From assembly GCA_017428385.1 (NCBI GenBank), contig JAFRQX010000010.1:170591-234590 (forward strand): a DNA stretch of 64,000 nucleotides, in the 5' to 3' direction. Positions 26,567 to 34,096 of the stretch are shown piece by piece. This stretch comes from Clostridia bacterium (GTDB taxonomy: Bacteria > Bacillota > Clostridia > Christensenellales > Aristaeellaceae). Within the stretch, counting starts at the first letter, position 1; the number at the start of each line of letters is the position of its first letter. The position numbers were made by a program, and so were the translations under genes. Under the pieces are notes generated by a model. It worked only from the letters and a program-made list of their open reading frames with translations. It was not told the origin of the DNA and did not search any database.

Positions 26567-27466
26567 TTACCATTTAGGCCAGATTATCTCATGCCCTTCC
26601 GCCACGCAGATCCCGTCTTCACGGGCGAGCTTAACGGTAAAGGATTCATCCTTTTTTCCGCAGATTTCCCGGATGGGATCGCCGCCGTCGGTTTCCGTCT
26701 CAATGACAATGTATTCAGCCAGGGGACGGGGAGATATAGTCTCCGGAACGCTGCGGGGATCATATTCATCGGAGTGGATCAGCTCGTGGTCAGCGTTGTA
26801 CTGGTAAATGCTGACCTTCACAGGCTTATCGGTTAACAGCATTTTGACTTCCACACGCATGGAACGGGTGAAGGTTTTCAATCCTTCTGTCCAGCTCAGG
26901 TCCTGTGTTTTGTGGGTGGATACGGAAGAGCAGAGCCCCAGACTCGGCGCCATGCCGGAGGCAGCCCTGACGGCATAGACGTCGCCGTCCGCGGTCTGGT
27001 AGATTGGATTGAAAAAGAACAGGTAGTCATCCTTTCCGCGGGCCAGGTAGAGGGTGCCGATGAGGCTTTCTTCGGTGACGTTATCGTTTGTCTGTGAAAG
27101 ATAATGCTGAATGTCCGATACGGCACCGTCTGATATAGTGGTTGAGGTGTTTACGCCGTTTTCACCCTTGGCATCGGCAATCATGAACGGGAATCCGTCA
27201 ATGCCTTCGAAAACGTATTCCACTTCCGTGTACGGTTCTTCCTCGCCGTCCATCTCAATGGCACCCGGCTTTTCAACCCGGGTGGCCGGATAGTGGTAAT
27301 CCTCTGCCTGATCCAGGCTGTCACGGGTGATCAGGAAGCCGATCAGCCGGTCGCTGTTTTTCACCTGGATACCGGTGGATAAATTGATCACGCCGGTTAT
27401 GCCCAGGATAAAGGCTGCCGCCAGGATGCAGCAGGCAAGAATAATGATATATTTCTTAGTCTTCAT
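26567..27466 (-). CDS. membrane-anchored extracytoplasmic protein, unknown function
   Basis: A 299-residue protein with one N-terminal transmembrane segment (about residues 7-29) and a large outside domain rich in acidic and aromatic residues. No family recognised. The ATG at 27466 has GGAGGACGACG upstream and overlaps the stop of the XRE gene by 11 bases. It is therefore the last gene of a DUF2975-XRE-anchored protein operon under the palindromic promoter at 28679. Confidence 0.75.
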   Translation of the reverse strand: MKTKKYIIILACCILAAAFILGITGVINLSTGIQVKNSDRLIGFLITRDSLDQAEDYHYPATRVEKPGAIEMDGEEEPYTEVEYVFEGIDGFPFMIADAKGENGVNTSTTISDGAVSDIQHYLSQTNDNVTEESLIGTLYLARGKDDYLFFFNPIYQTADGDVYAVRAASGMAPSLGLCSSVSTHKTQDLSWTEGLKTFTRSMRVEVKMLLTDKPVKVSIYQYNADHELIHSDEYDPRSVPETISPRPLAEYIVIETETDGGDPIREICGKKDESFTVKLAREDGICVAEGHEIIWPKW

Positions 27467-27683
27467 CGTCGTCCTCCAGAACTCCGTCAAACTTCAGGAT
27501 ATCACCCACGTCGCATTGCAGGTAATAACAGATCTTGTTGATGGTGCCGAACCGGATGCCCTTTGCCTTTCCGCTGCGCAGAATGGACAGATTGGCTTCC
27601 GTGATTCCGATCAGCCCGCACAGCTCTTTGGAAGTCATGCCGCGGGCTTTCAGCACGTCTTCCAGACATACCCGGATTGCCAT
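27456..27683 (-). CDS. XRE-family regulator (YozG-like, HTH_26)
   Basis: A 75-residue Cro/C1-type repressor with HTH DVLKARGMTSKELCGLIGIT and ANLSILRSGKAKGIRF, and an acidic tail. Small regulators of this type sit beside DUF2975 membrane proteins, as in the YoaS-YozG pair of Bacillus. It probably binds the palindrome in the operon promoter. Confidence 0.88.
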   Translation of the reverse strand: MAIRVCLEDVLKARGMTSKELCGLIGITEANLSILRSGKAKGIRFGTINKICYYLQCDVGDILKFDGVLEDDDED

Positions 27684-27700
27684 AGGACTCCTCCCTCCGG

Positions 27701-28654
27701 TCAGATAAACAGGCTGTTGTCATCCCGCAGCTGTTTATTTTCTATCAGCAGGCGGGAAAGCAGCAGGATAACAAGGACAAAGAACAGATCCGTGATCGGA
27801 AGGTTCACTTCCGTGCTGACGTTGGACAGCTTCGGCAGCAGGAGAACCTGCGCGATGTACAGCAGGGCGGTAAGCCCGCTGGTAATGGCCAGGGAGATGC
27901 AGCTCAGGCGGCTGAGCTTTCCGGCGGCGTCTGTAAGGCCCTCCTGCGCTTCTGTGGCGGCTGTTTCCAGCAGGGCAAGCATACGCAGGCTGACCAGGAT
28001 ATCCAGCACAAGGGGAACCATCACCGCTGCCAGGTTCAGCAGGCCATGGATGAATTCTGCCGCGGTGACCTGGGTTCCGGCAGGCGTCAGGATTCCGACC
28101 ACCAGGCTGATCACCAGCTGTGCGGTGAAATACATGCACAGCACACACAGGATGTTCCGCAGGTAGCGGAAGAGCTGCTCCCGGTTGCCGTTCCGGAACA
28201 GGCGGATCAGCCTCAGCACAATGAACAGGATAAGCACTGTCCATACGGAGAGGGAAAGGAATACCCGGAGCGCCCGCTCGTAGCTTTCAATGCCGCCCGG
28301 AATCTTGCCGTAGAACATGCCGGGATTCAGGATGCCGTAGAGGGCTACCGGCAGCATCAGGGCCAGTACAAAAAGGGCGATTCTTTCCGCCAGGGTGTCC
28401 CGGCCACGGGGATAGCGCAGGGCGAATACCAGCGGGATCAGGGCGGAAAGCGCGATCAGGAGCATTGCAATCCCGTTGCCGACAGTGCCGGTGAGTGAAA
28501 GGGATCTCATCCCGAGGGCGATCTGCTCCAGCGGGAAAGAGAGCAGGGAAGAAAAGAGGGTCGGGATCATCAGCGTCAGCAGGGACAGCGCAGCCAGCAG
28601 TATTCCTTCCGCGATCAGGATCCGGATCAGCGTTTTTCGTTTCAAAAGATTCAC
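27701..28654 (-). CDS. DUF2975 family membrane protein (YoaS-like)
   Basis: A 317-residue protein with about eight hydrophobic segments. The C-terminal LSRLLIENKQLRDDNSLFI matches the conserved ending of DUF2975 proteins. Most such proteins are near 160-200 residues, so this one appears extended, possibly by an N-terminal membrane unit. It is the first gene of the operon, 17 bases before the XRE gene. Function unknown; modulation of the XRE regulator is suggested by the constant pairing. Confidence 0.78.
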   Translation of the reverse strand: MNLLKRKTLIRILIAEGILLAALSLLTLMIPTLFSSLLSFPLEQIALGMRSLSLTGTVGNGIAMLLIALSALIPLVFALRYPRGRDTLAERIALFVLALMLPVALYGILNPGMFYGKIPGGIESYERALRVFLSLSVWTVLILFIVLRLIRLFRNGNREQLFRYLRNILCVLCMYFTAQLVISLVVGILTPAGTQVTAAEFIHGLLNLAAVMVPLVLDILVSLRMLALLETAATEAQEGLTDAAGKLSRLSCISLAITSGLTALLYIAQVLLLPKLSNVSTEVNLPITDLFFVLVILLLSRLLIENKQLRDDNSLFI

Positions 28655-28678
28655 CCCGTTTGCAGAAATTATTGTTTT

Positions 28679-28715
28679 ACGATAATCATAATAACACAGA
28701 ATTATCGTTTGTCAA
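28679..28715 (-). promoter_or_regulatory. promoter with embedded operator of the DUF2975-XRE operon
   Basis: On the minus strand TTGACA (28715-28710) and TATTAT (28693-28688) are 16 nt apart. A perfect inverted repeat ACGATAAT (28708-28701) / ATTATCGT (28686-28679) spans the spacer and the -10. Binding would block RNA polymerase, fitting autorepression by the XRE protein. Confidence 0.7.
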
Positions 28716-28870
28716 TAATTTGCAAAAAAGTTTTTAGTTTTTTTTGTGGATAAGACAACGATGGAAAAATAGCCCTGTGTATCTTTCTGATGTGGTCCTG
28801 TATTCATCTTCTGAAGTCAGGCAAAATAATAAAAAAGAAACATCCTGATATACGAAAGGAGGAGAACAGG

Positions 28871-29128
28871 ATGCGTAAGGGACTTTGGGAAACGTATAAT
28901 GCAGGGCAGGACGAAGAAAGGGTAAGAGCAGCCAGGTGTCCGGAATGCGGCAGTAACGAAATTGTTGAAGGTGATCTGATGGCAATGGAGGGCGTGGGCT
29001 TTGTTCCTGTGGTTCAGGATACAGTGGTTCCCAGGGGCTGCGGGATACGGGCACTGGCCTGCAGGAAGTGCGGAGCTGTGTTCGGTCTGCGGCTGAACGA
29101 CAGGAAGCATCTGATTGCTGAAGAATAA
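28871..29128 (+). CDS. small zinc-ribbon protein
   Basis: An 85-residue protein with two Cys pairs, CPEC (about residues 25-28) and CRKC (about 68-71), forming a likely zinc ribbon. The SD AAAGGAGGAG precedes ATG 28871. It has no membrane segment. A bidirectional terminator follows. Function unknown. Confidence 0.75.
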   Translation: MRKGLWETYNAGQDEERVRAARCPECGSNEIVEGDLMAMEGVGFVPVVQDTVVPRGCGIRALACRKCGAVFGLRLNDRKHLIAEE

Positions 29129-29129
29129 A

Positions 29130-29166
29130 AAAGTTGACAGGAGAGCTGTCACTCTTGTCAACTTTG
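29130..29166. terminator. bidirectional terminator
   Basis: AAGTTGACA / TGTCAACTT stem with GAGAGCTGTCACTC between, an A run before and TTT after. It separates convergent genes and belongs to the TTGACA/TGTCAA-ended palindrome family. Confidence 0.75.
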
Positions 29167-29173
29167 GCTGGCC

Positions 29174-29845
29174 TTATTTCAGCGCCTGGAGGGATTCCTT
29201 CAGTTCATCAAGATCCTGCAGGGCGGTTTGAATGAATTGTTGCTGCTCGCCTCCTGAAGTGATTCTGGCCAGGACGATTTCCCGGGAGGAATAGAGGGAG
29301 GGCAGGGATTCTGCGATATCCCTTGCTTCCTGCCGGCGGTCCAGATCCAACAGGCAGTAACATTTGGCCATCTTTGCCTGCATAGTACGGCCAGTTTCAC
29401 CGCAGTCCAGGAAGATCGTTTTATCCGCCCAGAAGATGGCCTCTTCCAGCAGGCGGATGCGTTCTGCCCCGGTGCATTCCTGGGCGTATTGCCGGGCTGA
29501 CCAGCTCATGAAGTGGTTCACAGAAACGGACAACTTCCATTGATTCATGGAGGATTTCAGCCGGGTATAGGCTTCCTGCGCTTTCCCGGCATCAACCAGG
29601 GTGCGGATTTCCTTGCCGAGATTCCTGACGTCCTGCAGACGCTGCGCAGCATCGTGCATCAGCAGGGAATCCACCGATACCTGGAAATAGTCCGCCAGCA
29701 GGGGCAGGAGGGAAATATCCGGCATGGAAGCGCCGTTCTCCCATTTGCTCACGGTCTGGGCGGAAACATTGAGGCATTCAGCCAGGGCTTCCTGGGTCAG
29801 GTTCTTCTCCTTCCGGAGCTTTCTGAGATTGCTGCCAAAGTTCAT
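29174..29845 (-). CDS. XRE-family regulator with C-terminal helical domain
   Basis: A 223-residue regulator with an N-terminal HTH (about residues 5-60: LRKLRKEKNLTQEALAECLN, SAQTVSKWENGASMPD) and a C-terminal helical, TPR-like region of about 150 residues. The ATG at 29845 has AAAGGAG upstream. The C-terminal part may bind a ligand or peptide; no partner is adjacent. Confidence 0.85.
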   Translation of the reverse strand: MNFGSNLRKLRKEKNLTQEALAECLNVSAQTVSKWENGASMPDISLLPLLADYFQVSVDSLLMHDAAQRLQDVRNLGKEIRTLVDAGKAQEAYTRLKSSMNQWKLSVSVNHFMSWSARQYAQECTGAERIRLLEEAIFWADKTIFLDCGETGRTMQAKMAKCYCLLDLDRRQEARDIAESLPSLYSSREIVLARITSGGEQQQFIQTALQDLDELKESLQALK

Positions 29846-30098
29846 GGTCAGCTCCTTTCCGGCAAGCGGTTTGCTGCCTGCCTTCGCGTTGTTCTCCTGC
29901 AGGATACCCTGTGAGCCGGGGAAACAGAATACAGTGTTTCGCAACCTGTCTCCACCGGCAGTTGAATTATAGCATTGAAGGAAAAGAGACGAACAGTCAT
30001 AAATCCAGGAAAATAGTTTTCTTGTAAAGATATGTTTGCATTATTTGCAATGATGGTATAGAATAATGACAGAAGATCAAGTAAAAACGTATCAATTG

Positions 30099-30123
30099 GT
30101 GACAGAAGCTTTCTTTCTGTCAC
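30099..30123. repeat. GTGACAGAA/TTCTGTCAC palindrome
   Basis: Inverted repeat GTGACAGAA / TTCTGTCAC around GCTTTC, just upstream of the methyltransferase gene. It is a member of the dispersed GTGACAG family. Confidence 0.55.
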
Positions 30124-30145
30124 TAAAAAACGACGGGTGATGTTA

Positions 30146-30781
30146 ATGTATTGGGATGAGATATGGGAAGCAACAGACCAGAGGCGGCTCACGGCTTATG
30201 TGAAAAAGTGTGATCTGACGCCGGATGCGGTGATCAGGTACCTGCACAAGCGCGGAGCAGTTTCTGTATGCGATGCCGGATGCGGCTGCGGGGTATTCTC
30301 CCTGAAACTGGCCGCGAACGGTTTTTCCGTATCCGGCTTTGATATTTCCGCAAAGGCAGCGGGGATCGCCTCGGATCTGCTGAAAAAGAAAGGGTATTAC
30401 GGGGAGTTCCGGGCGGCGACAGTGACGGAAACCGGATATCCGGATCATGCCTTTGACGCGGTGGTATCCATGGACGTGCTGGATCATATGCCGCTGCAGG
30501 AAGCAAAGAAGGCCGTGCAGGAGCTTTGCCGGATTACCCGGCCGGGCGGCTGCGTGATCGCGTCGGTGGACGGGCCGGATGAGGAGTATGAATCGGAGCC
30601 CCATACCGTGAATGAGGACGGGGACTGTCTCTATACGGACGGAAAATGGAAAGGGAGAGTTCACCATCCTTATACCCCGGAGGAACTGGGGGAAATGACC
30701 GGCAAGCCTTATGTGATGCTGGAGGATCCGGATGATAAGAAGGGCCAGTATACGCTGGTGATCCGGAACTGGGAAAGCTGA
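30146..30781 (+). CDS. class I SAM-dependent methyltransferase
   Basis: A 211-residue Rossmann methyltransferase. The SAM-binding motif I is VCDAGCGCGVFSLKLA; the acidic residue of strand 2 is in GFDISAKAA, and AVVSMDVLDHMP is motif IV. ATG 30146 was chosen because GGGTGA lies 5 nt upstream; GTG 30137 and ATG 30140 are alternatives. The acceptor molecule is unknown. It ends in its own terminator. Confidence 0.85.
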   Translation: MYWDEIWEATDQRRLTAYVKKCDLTPDAVIRYLHKRGAVSVCDAGCGCGVFSLKLAANGFSVSGFDISAKAAGIASDLLKKKGYYGEFRAATVTETGYPDHAFDAVVSMDVLDHMPLQEAKKAVQELCRITRPGGCVIASVDGPDEEYESEPHTVNEDGDCLYTDGKWKGRVHHPYTPEELGEMTGKPYVMLEDPDDKKGQYTLVIRNWES

Positions 30782-30802
30782 TCAAAAAACATGACAAAAA
30801 AT

Positions 30803-30828
30803 AGGAATGCTTCGGCATTCCTTTTTTC
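30803..30828 (+). terminator. terminator after the methyltransferase
   Basis: AGGAATGC-TTCG-GCATTCCT hairpin with a stable tetraloop followed by six T residues. Confidence 0.88.
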
Positions 30829-30856
30829 TTGCGTTTTTTGATTCCTCTGCTATAAT
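30829..30856 (+). promoter_or_regulatory. promoter of the MATE gene
   Basis: TTGCGT (30829-30834) and TATAAT (30851-30856) with a 16-nt spacer, directly after the preceding terminator. Confidence 0.65.
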
Positions 30857-30888
30857 GGGTGTCCACATGAAAGGGAGGAGGGGATTCT

Positions 30889-32244
30889 GTGGCTCGGCTG
30901 GATCTGGATATGACCGAAGGAAATATCTGGAAGCATATGCTGCAATTCTCGATTCCCATGGCCATCGGACTGCTCTTCCAACAACTGTACAATACGGTGG
31001 ATACCCTGGTGGTGGGCCAGTTCGTCGGGCAGGAAGCCCAGGCGGCGGTCGGCTCCACGGGACCGATTATCAATACGATTGTGGGTTTCTGCGCGGGCCT
31101 GGCCACCGGCGCTTCGGTGGTAATCTCCCAGCGGTACGGCGCCCATGACGATGAAGGCCTGGGCAAGGCCGTGCATACGACGGTGGCCCTGACATTCGTG
31201 GTCAGCCTGCTGGCCACGGTTTTCGGTTTGATGATTATTGATCCTATGCTCCGCTTCATGCAGACGCCGGAGGATGTGATGCCGGAAAGCTCCTGCTATC
31301 TGACGATCTACTTCGCCGGCGTCTCCGGGGTACTGTTCTACAACCTGGGGAGTGGTATCCTGCGCGCGGTGGGAGATTCCCGCAGGCCACTGATTTTCCT
31401 GATTATTTCCGCCCTGCTGAACACGGTGCTGGACCTGCTGTTTGTGCTGGCCTTCGGCATGGGTGTGGACGGCGTGGCCTATGCCACGGTGCTTTCCCAG
31501 ATCTTATCCGCCCTGCTGATCATGTTCACCCTGACGAAAGAGAAGGGGAACTACGGCATCCGCTGGAAGAAACTCTGCGTGGACAAGCGGTCCCTGTCAA
31601 TGATCCTGAAGATCGGCCTGCCCAGCAGCATCCAGGCAGCGGTGACCTCTTTCTCCAACGTATTCGTTCAGTCCTATATCAACCAGTTTGGTTCCGCCTG
31701 CATGGCAGGCTATGGCGTGTACGGCAAGATTGACGCCTTCGCCCTGATCCCGGTGCAGAGCATCAGCATGTCCTCCACCACCTTTGTGGGTCAGAACTGG
31801 GGCGCGAAGAAGATCACGCGGGCCCGGGAGGGCGTGCGGACAGCCACGGTGATGAGCCTTGTCTCCACCGCGGTGCTGGGCCTGATGGTATTCCTGCTGG
31901 CCCGGCCGCTGATGAATTTCTTCTCCCCAGAGGAAGAAGTGATTGATTACGGCATCCGCTTTATCCGGATTGTGACGCCGTTCTATATCGCCATCTGCTT
32001 TAACCAGATCTATGCGGGCGCCCTGCGGGGTGTGGGGGATGCCACCATGCCCACGGTGATTATGCTGGCTTCCTTTGTGGTATTCCGGCAGATTTACCTG
32101 GCGGTAACGAAGGCGCTGGGCGCCGGATTCCTGGCGGTGGCGCTGGCCTATCCTGTGGGATGGATCCTCTGTTCCACGCTGCTGATTATCCGGTATTCAC
32201 GGAGCGTGCTGGTAAGGCCGAAGCCGGAGACGGCAGAGGAATAA
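30889..32244 (+). CDS. MATE family efflux transporter
   Basis: A 451-residue multidrug and toxin extrusion antiporter with 12 predicted helices in two similar halves. QLYNTVDTLVVGQFVG in the first half and CMAGYGVYGKIDAFALIP in the second are typical of MATE proteins of the DinF/NorM type in Clostridia. The start is GTG 30889 with GGGAGGAGGGG upstream. It is driven by its own promoter. The substrate is unknown. Confidence 0.92.
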   Translation: MARLDLDMTEGNIWKHMLQFSIPMAIGLLFQQLYNTVDTLVVGQFVGQEAQAAVGSTGPIINTIVGFCAGLATGASVVISQRYGAHDDEGLGKAVHTTVALTFVVSLLATVFGLMIIDPMLRFMQTPEDVMPESSCYLTIYFAGVSGVLFYNLGSGILRAVGDSRRPLIFLIISALLNTVLDLLFVLAFGMGVDGVAYATVLSQILSALLIMFTLTKEKGNYGIRWKKLCVDKRSLSMILKIGLPSSIQAAVTSFSNVFVQSYINQFGSACMAGYGVYGKIDAFALIPVQSISMSSTTFVGQNWGAKKITRAREGVRTATVMSLVSTAVLGLMVFLLARPLMNFFSPEEEVIDYGIRFIRIVTPFYIAICFNQIYAGALRGVGDATMPTVIMLASFVVFRQIYLAVTKALGAGFLAVALAYPVGWILCSTLLIIRYSRSVLVRPKPETAEE

Positions 32245-32263
32245 AAAAGAATGAGATTCCTTG

Positions 32264-32292
32264 TTGACGAATGATGCAGAATTTGATATTAT
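32264..32292 (+). promoter_or_regulatory. promoter of the candidate small RNA
   Basis: TTGACG (32264-32269), 17-nt spacer, TATTAT (32287-32292). No coding sequence follows before the terminator at 32384. Confidence 0.7.
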
Positions 32293-32297
32293 ATTGA

Positions 32298-32418
32298 AGG
32301 TTAGTTGATGCTAACTGCCAAGCGGTATCAATTGGGAAAAGCCAGCCCGAATGATATACCATGAACATACCTCCAAAGAAACGGGATGCTGCCGAAAGGC
32401 AGCATCCTGTTTTCTTGA
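32298..32418 (+). ncRNA. candidate small RNA with anti-SD segment (about 120 nt)
   Basis: A stretch between the MATE gene and a convergent gene has its own promoter and ends in a strong terminator. Predicted folds: GTTAG-TTGATG-CTAAC, then a longer stem from GGTATCA with TGATATACC enclosing ATTGGG..CCCGAAT, then an unpaired AACATACCTCCAAAG, then the terminator stem. The unpaired ACCTCC is complementary to a Shine-Dalgarno sequence, and the reverse complement reads GGAGG-7 nt-ATG. No known RNA family recognised. Confidence 0.55.
32384..32416. terminator. bidirectional terminator
   Basis: GGATGCTGCC / GGCAGCATCC stem with a GAAA loop; TGTTTTCTT on the plus side and CGTTTCTTT on the minus side. 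Confidence 0.85.
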
Positions 32419-32431
32419 ATTTTTATGCGTA

Positions 32432-33922
32432 TCAGCCGTAGGTGTTTTCAAAGTGGGATTCACAGGCTTTCTCCAGTGCTTCTACGATGATCCGCAGGGC
32501 TTTGATCCGGGCGTAATGCTTGTCGTTGGACTCGATGATGAACCAGGGAGCGTTCTCCGTACTGGTCTTCTGCAGCATTTCGTCCACCGCGGTTTCATAC
32601 TGGGGCCACTTTTCCCGGTTCCGCCAGTCTTCCTCGGTGATTTTCCACTGCTTCTCCGGTGTGTTCTGCCGCTCGTTGAACCGGGCAAGCTGGGTGTCCT
32701 GGTCAATGTGAATCCAGAACTTGAGCAGTACGGCGCCCCAGTCGGTCAGCTGGCGCTCAAACTCGTTGATTTCGTTATAGGCTCGCTTCCAGTCCTTCTC
32801 GGCACAGAAGCCTTCCAGCCGTTCCACCATGACCCGGCCGTACCAGGTGCGGTCGAAAATGCAGATGTGCCCGGTGCGGGGCAGGCGGGTCCAGAAGCGC
32901 CAGAGGTACTGGCGGTTCAGCTCATGAGGTTCGGGAGAGGCAATGGGATGTACATCAAAGCCCCGGGGATCCAGCGGATAGGCTACCCGGCGAATGTTTC
33001 CTCCCTTGCCGGCGGCATCCCAGCCCTCATAGCAGAGGATCACGGGGATCTTCTTCCGGTAGATGATATTGTGCAGCTCGCTCAGTCGCTTCTGCAGCTT
33101 TTTCAGTTCTTTCTTGTATTCCTCTTCCTCAATGGTGGGAGAAAGGTCTACCTCGGAAAGCTTCGGCATCTTCAGCAGGGGAAATTCTTCCTCAAAGGGT
33201 TCGCCGGTATAGCGGCCTTTTTCCAGCGCCTTGTCGATCTTTTCCACCAGCAGCTTCATAGCGTCACGGACGGCTGCCTTTTTCTTCGTACCGTCCAGAA
33301 TGTGCCACTTCACTGTTTCATCAGTCTTTTCCATGAAGTCATCATAGGCCTTCAGGAACTGCTTGTACTCCCGGTGCTGCCACAGGTCGTCCGGGGTGAC
33401 CCGCCACTCGGTATCCGCGCTTTCCGTCAGGGCGTTCAGACGCTCAAACTGCTCCTTCTTATCGATGTGCAGGAAGATCTTCAGCACCAGGTAGCCGCCG
33501 TCCCGCAGCTGACGCTCAAACTCGTTCACAGCCCGGACACGGCGCTTATATTCCTCCTTGGAAATCTCCAGCCGCAGCTGCTTCCGCACCACGTTCTCCA
33601 TCCAGCCGGAATCCAGGAAGATGAGCTTGCCATTTTCCGGGATCGCGGAGGCGTAGGGGTACAGGAAAGGATACCGGGATTCACTTTCCGGAATCACGGC
33701 TGGGGAAACCACATTATAGAAGCGGGGATCGATCTCGCTGATAATCTCCTTGATGAGGCTGCCTTTGCCGGCTGCGGCCCAGCCTTCGATCAGTACCAGC
33801 ACCGGCAGCTTTTTCTCCCGCAGCAGCTGCTGGGTGGCAATCAGACGGGCGCGGAGTTCTTTGATTTCCGTATTGAGGGTATCTTTATCCTCTGGCTTGT
33901 ATTTTTCAAAATCCTGAAGCAT
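32432..33922 (-). CDS. polyphosphate:AMP phosphotransferase (tandem PPK2 domains)
   Basis: A 496-residue protein with two PPK2 kinase domains. Each has a Walker-A-like motif: EGWAAAGKGSLIKE at about residues 46-59 and EGWDAAGKGGNIRR near 300. Each has a lid region with DSGW or DRTWYGRV. Two-domain PPK2 enzymes phosphorylate AMP to ADP using polyphosphate. The ATG at 33922 has AAGGAGG upstream and a good promoter at 33980-34008. It may supply nucleotides during phosphate or energy stress. Confidence 0.9.
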   Translation of the reverse strand: MLQDFEKYKPEDKDTLNTEIKELRARLIATQQLLREKKLPVLVLIEGWAAAGKGSLIKEIISEIDPRFYNVVSPAVIPESESRYPFLYPYASAIPENGKLIFLDSGWMENVVRKQLRLEISKEEYKRRVRAVNEFERQLRDGGYLVLKIFLHIDKKEQFERLNALTESADTEWRVTPDDLWQHREYKQFLKAYDDFMEKTDETVKWHILDGTKKKAAVRDAMKLLVEKIDKALEKGRYTGEPFEEEFPLLKMPKLSEVDLSPTIEEEEYKKELKKLQKRLSELHNIIYRKKIPVILCYEGWDAAGKGGNIRRVAYPLDPRGFDVHPIASPEPHELNRQYLWRFWTRLPRTGHICIFDRTWYGRVMVERLEGFCAEKDWKRAYNEINEFERQLTDWGAVLLKFWIHIDQDTQLARFNERQNTPEKQWKITEEDWRNREKWPQYETAVDEMLQKTSTENAPWFIIESNDKHYARIKALRIIVEALEKACESHFENTYG

Positions 33923-33979
33923 AAATAAGGACCTCCTTCTGTCCACAGGGGGTAAATGTGCAGTTTTGCTGGTGAGGAT

Positions 33980-34008
33980 ATTATAGCGGATTTGGAGTTG
34001 TGTTTCAA
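33980..34008 (-). promoter_or_regulatory. promoter of the PPK2 gene
   Basis: On the minus strand TTGAAA (34008-34003), 17-nt spacer, TATAAT (33985-33980). Confidence 0.75.
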
Positions 34009-34022
34009 CTGACAGAAAGTTC

Positions 34023-34051
34023 TTGACTTAAAGCTTGCTCTAAGCTATATC
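34023..34051 (+). promoter_or_regulatory. promoter of the GH3 gene
   Basis: TTGACT (34023-34028), 17-nt spacer, TATATC (34046-34051), 46 bases before the start codon. The spacer contains AAGCTTGCTCTAAGCT, a partial dyad. Confidence 0.65.
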
Positions 34052-34096
34052 ATAGGCAAGGTGTTGTAAACGTTTTATATTTTCGGGAGGATCTGT

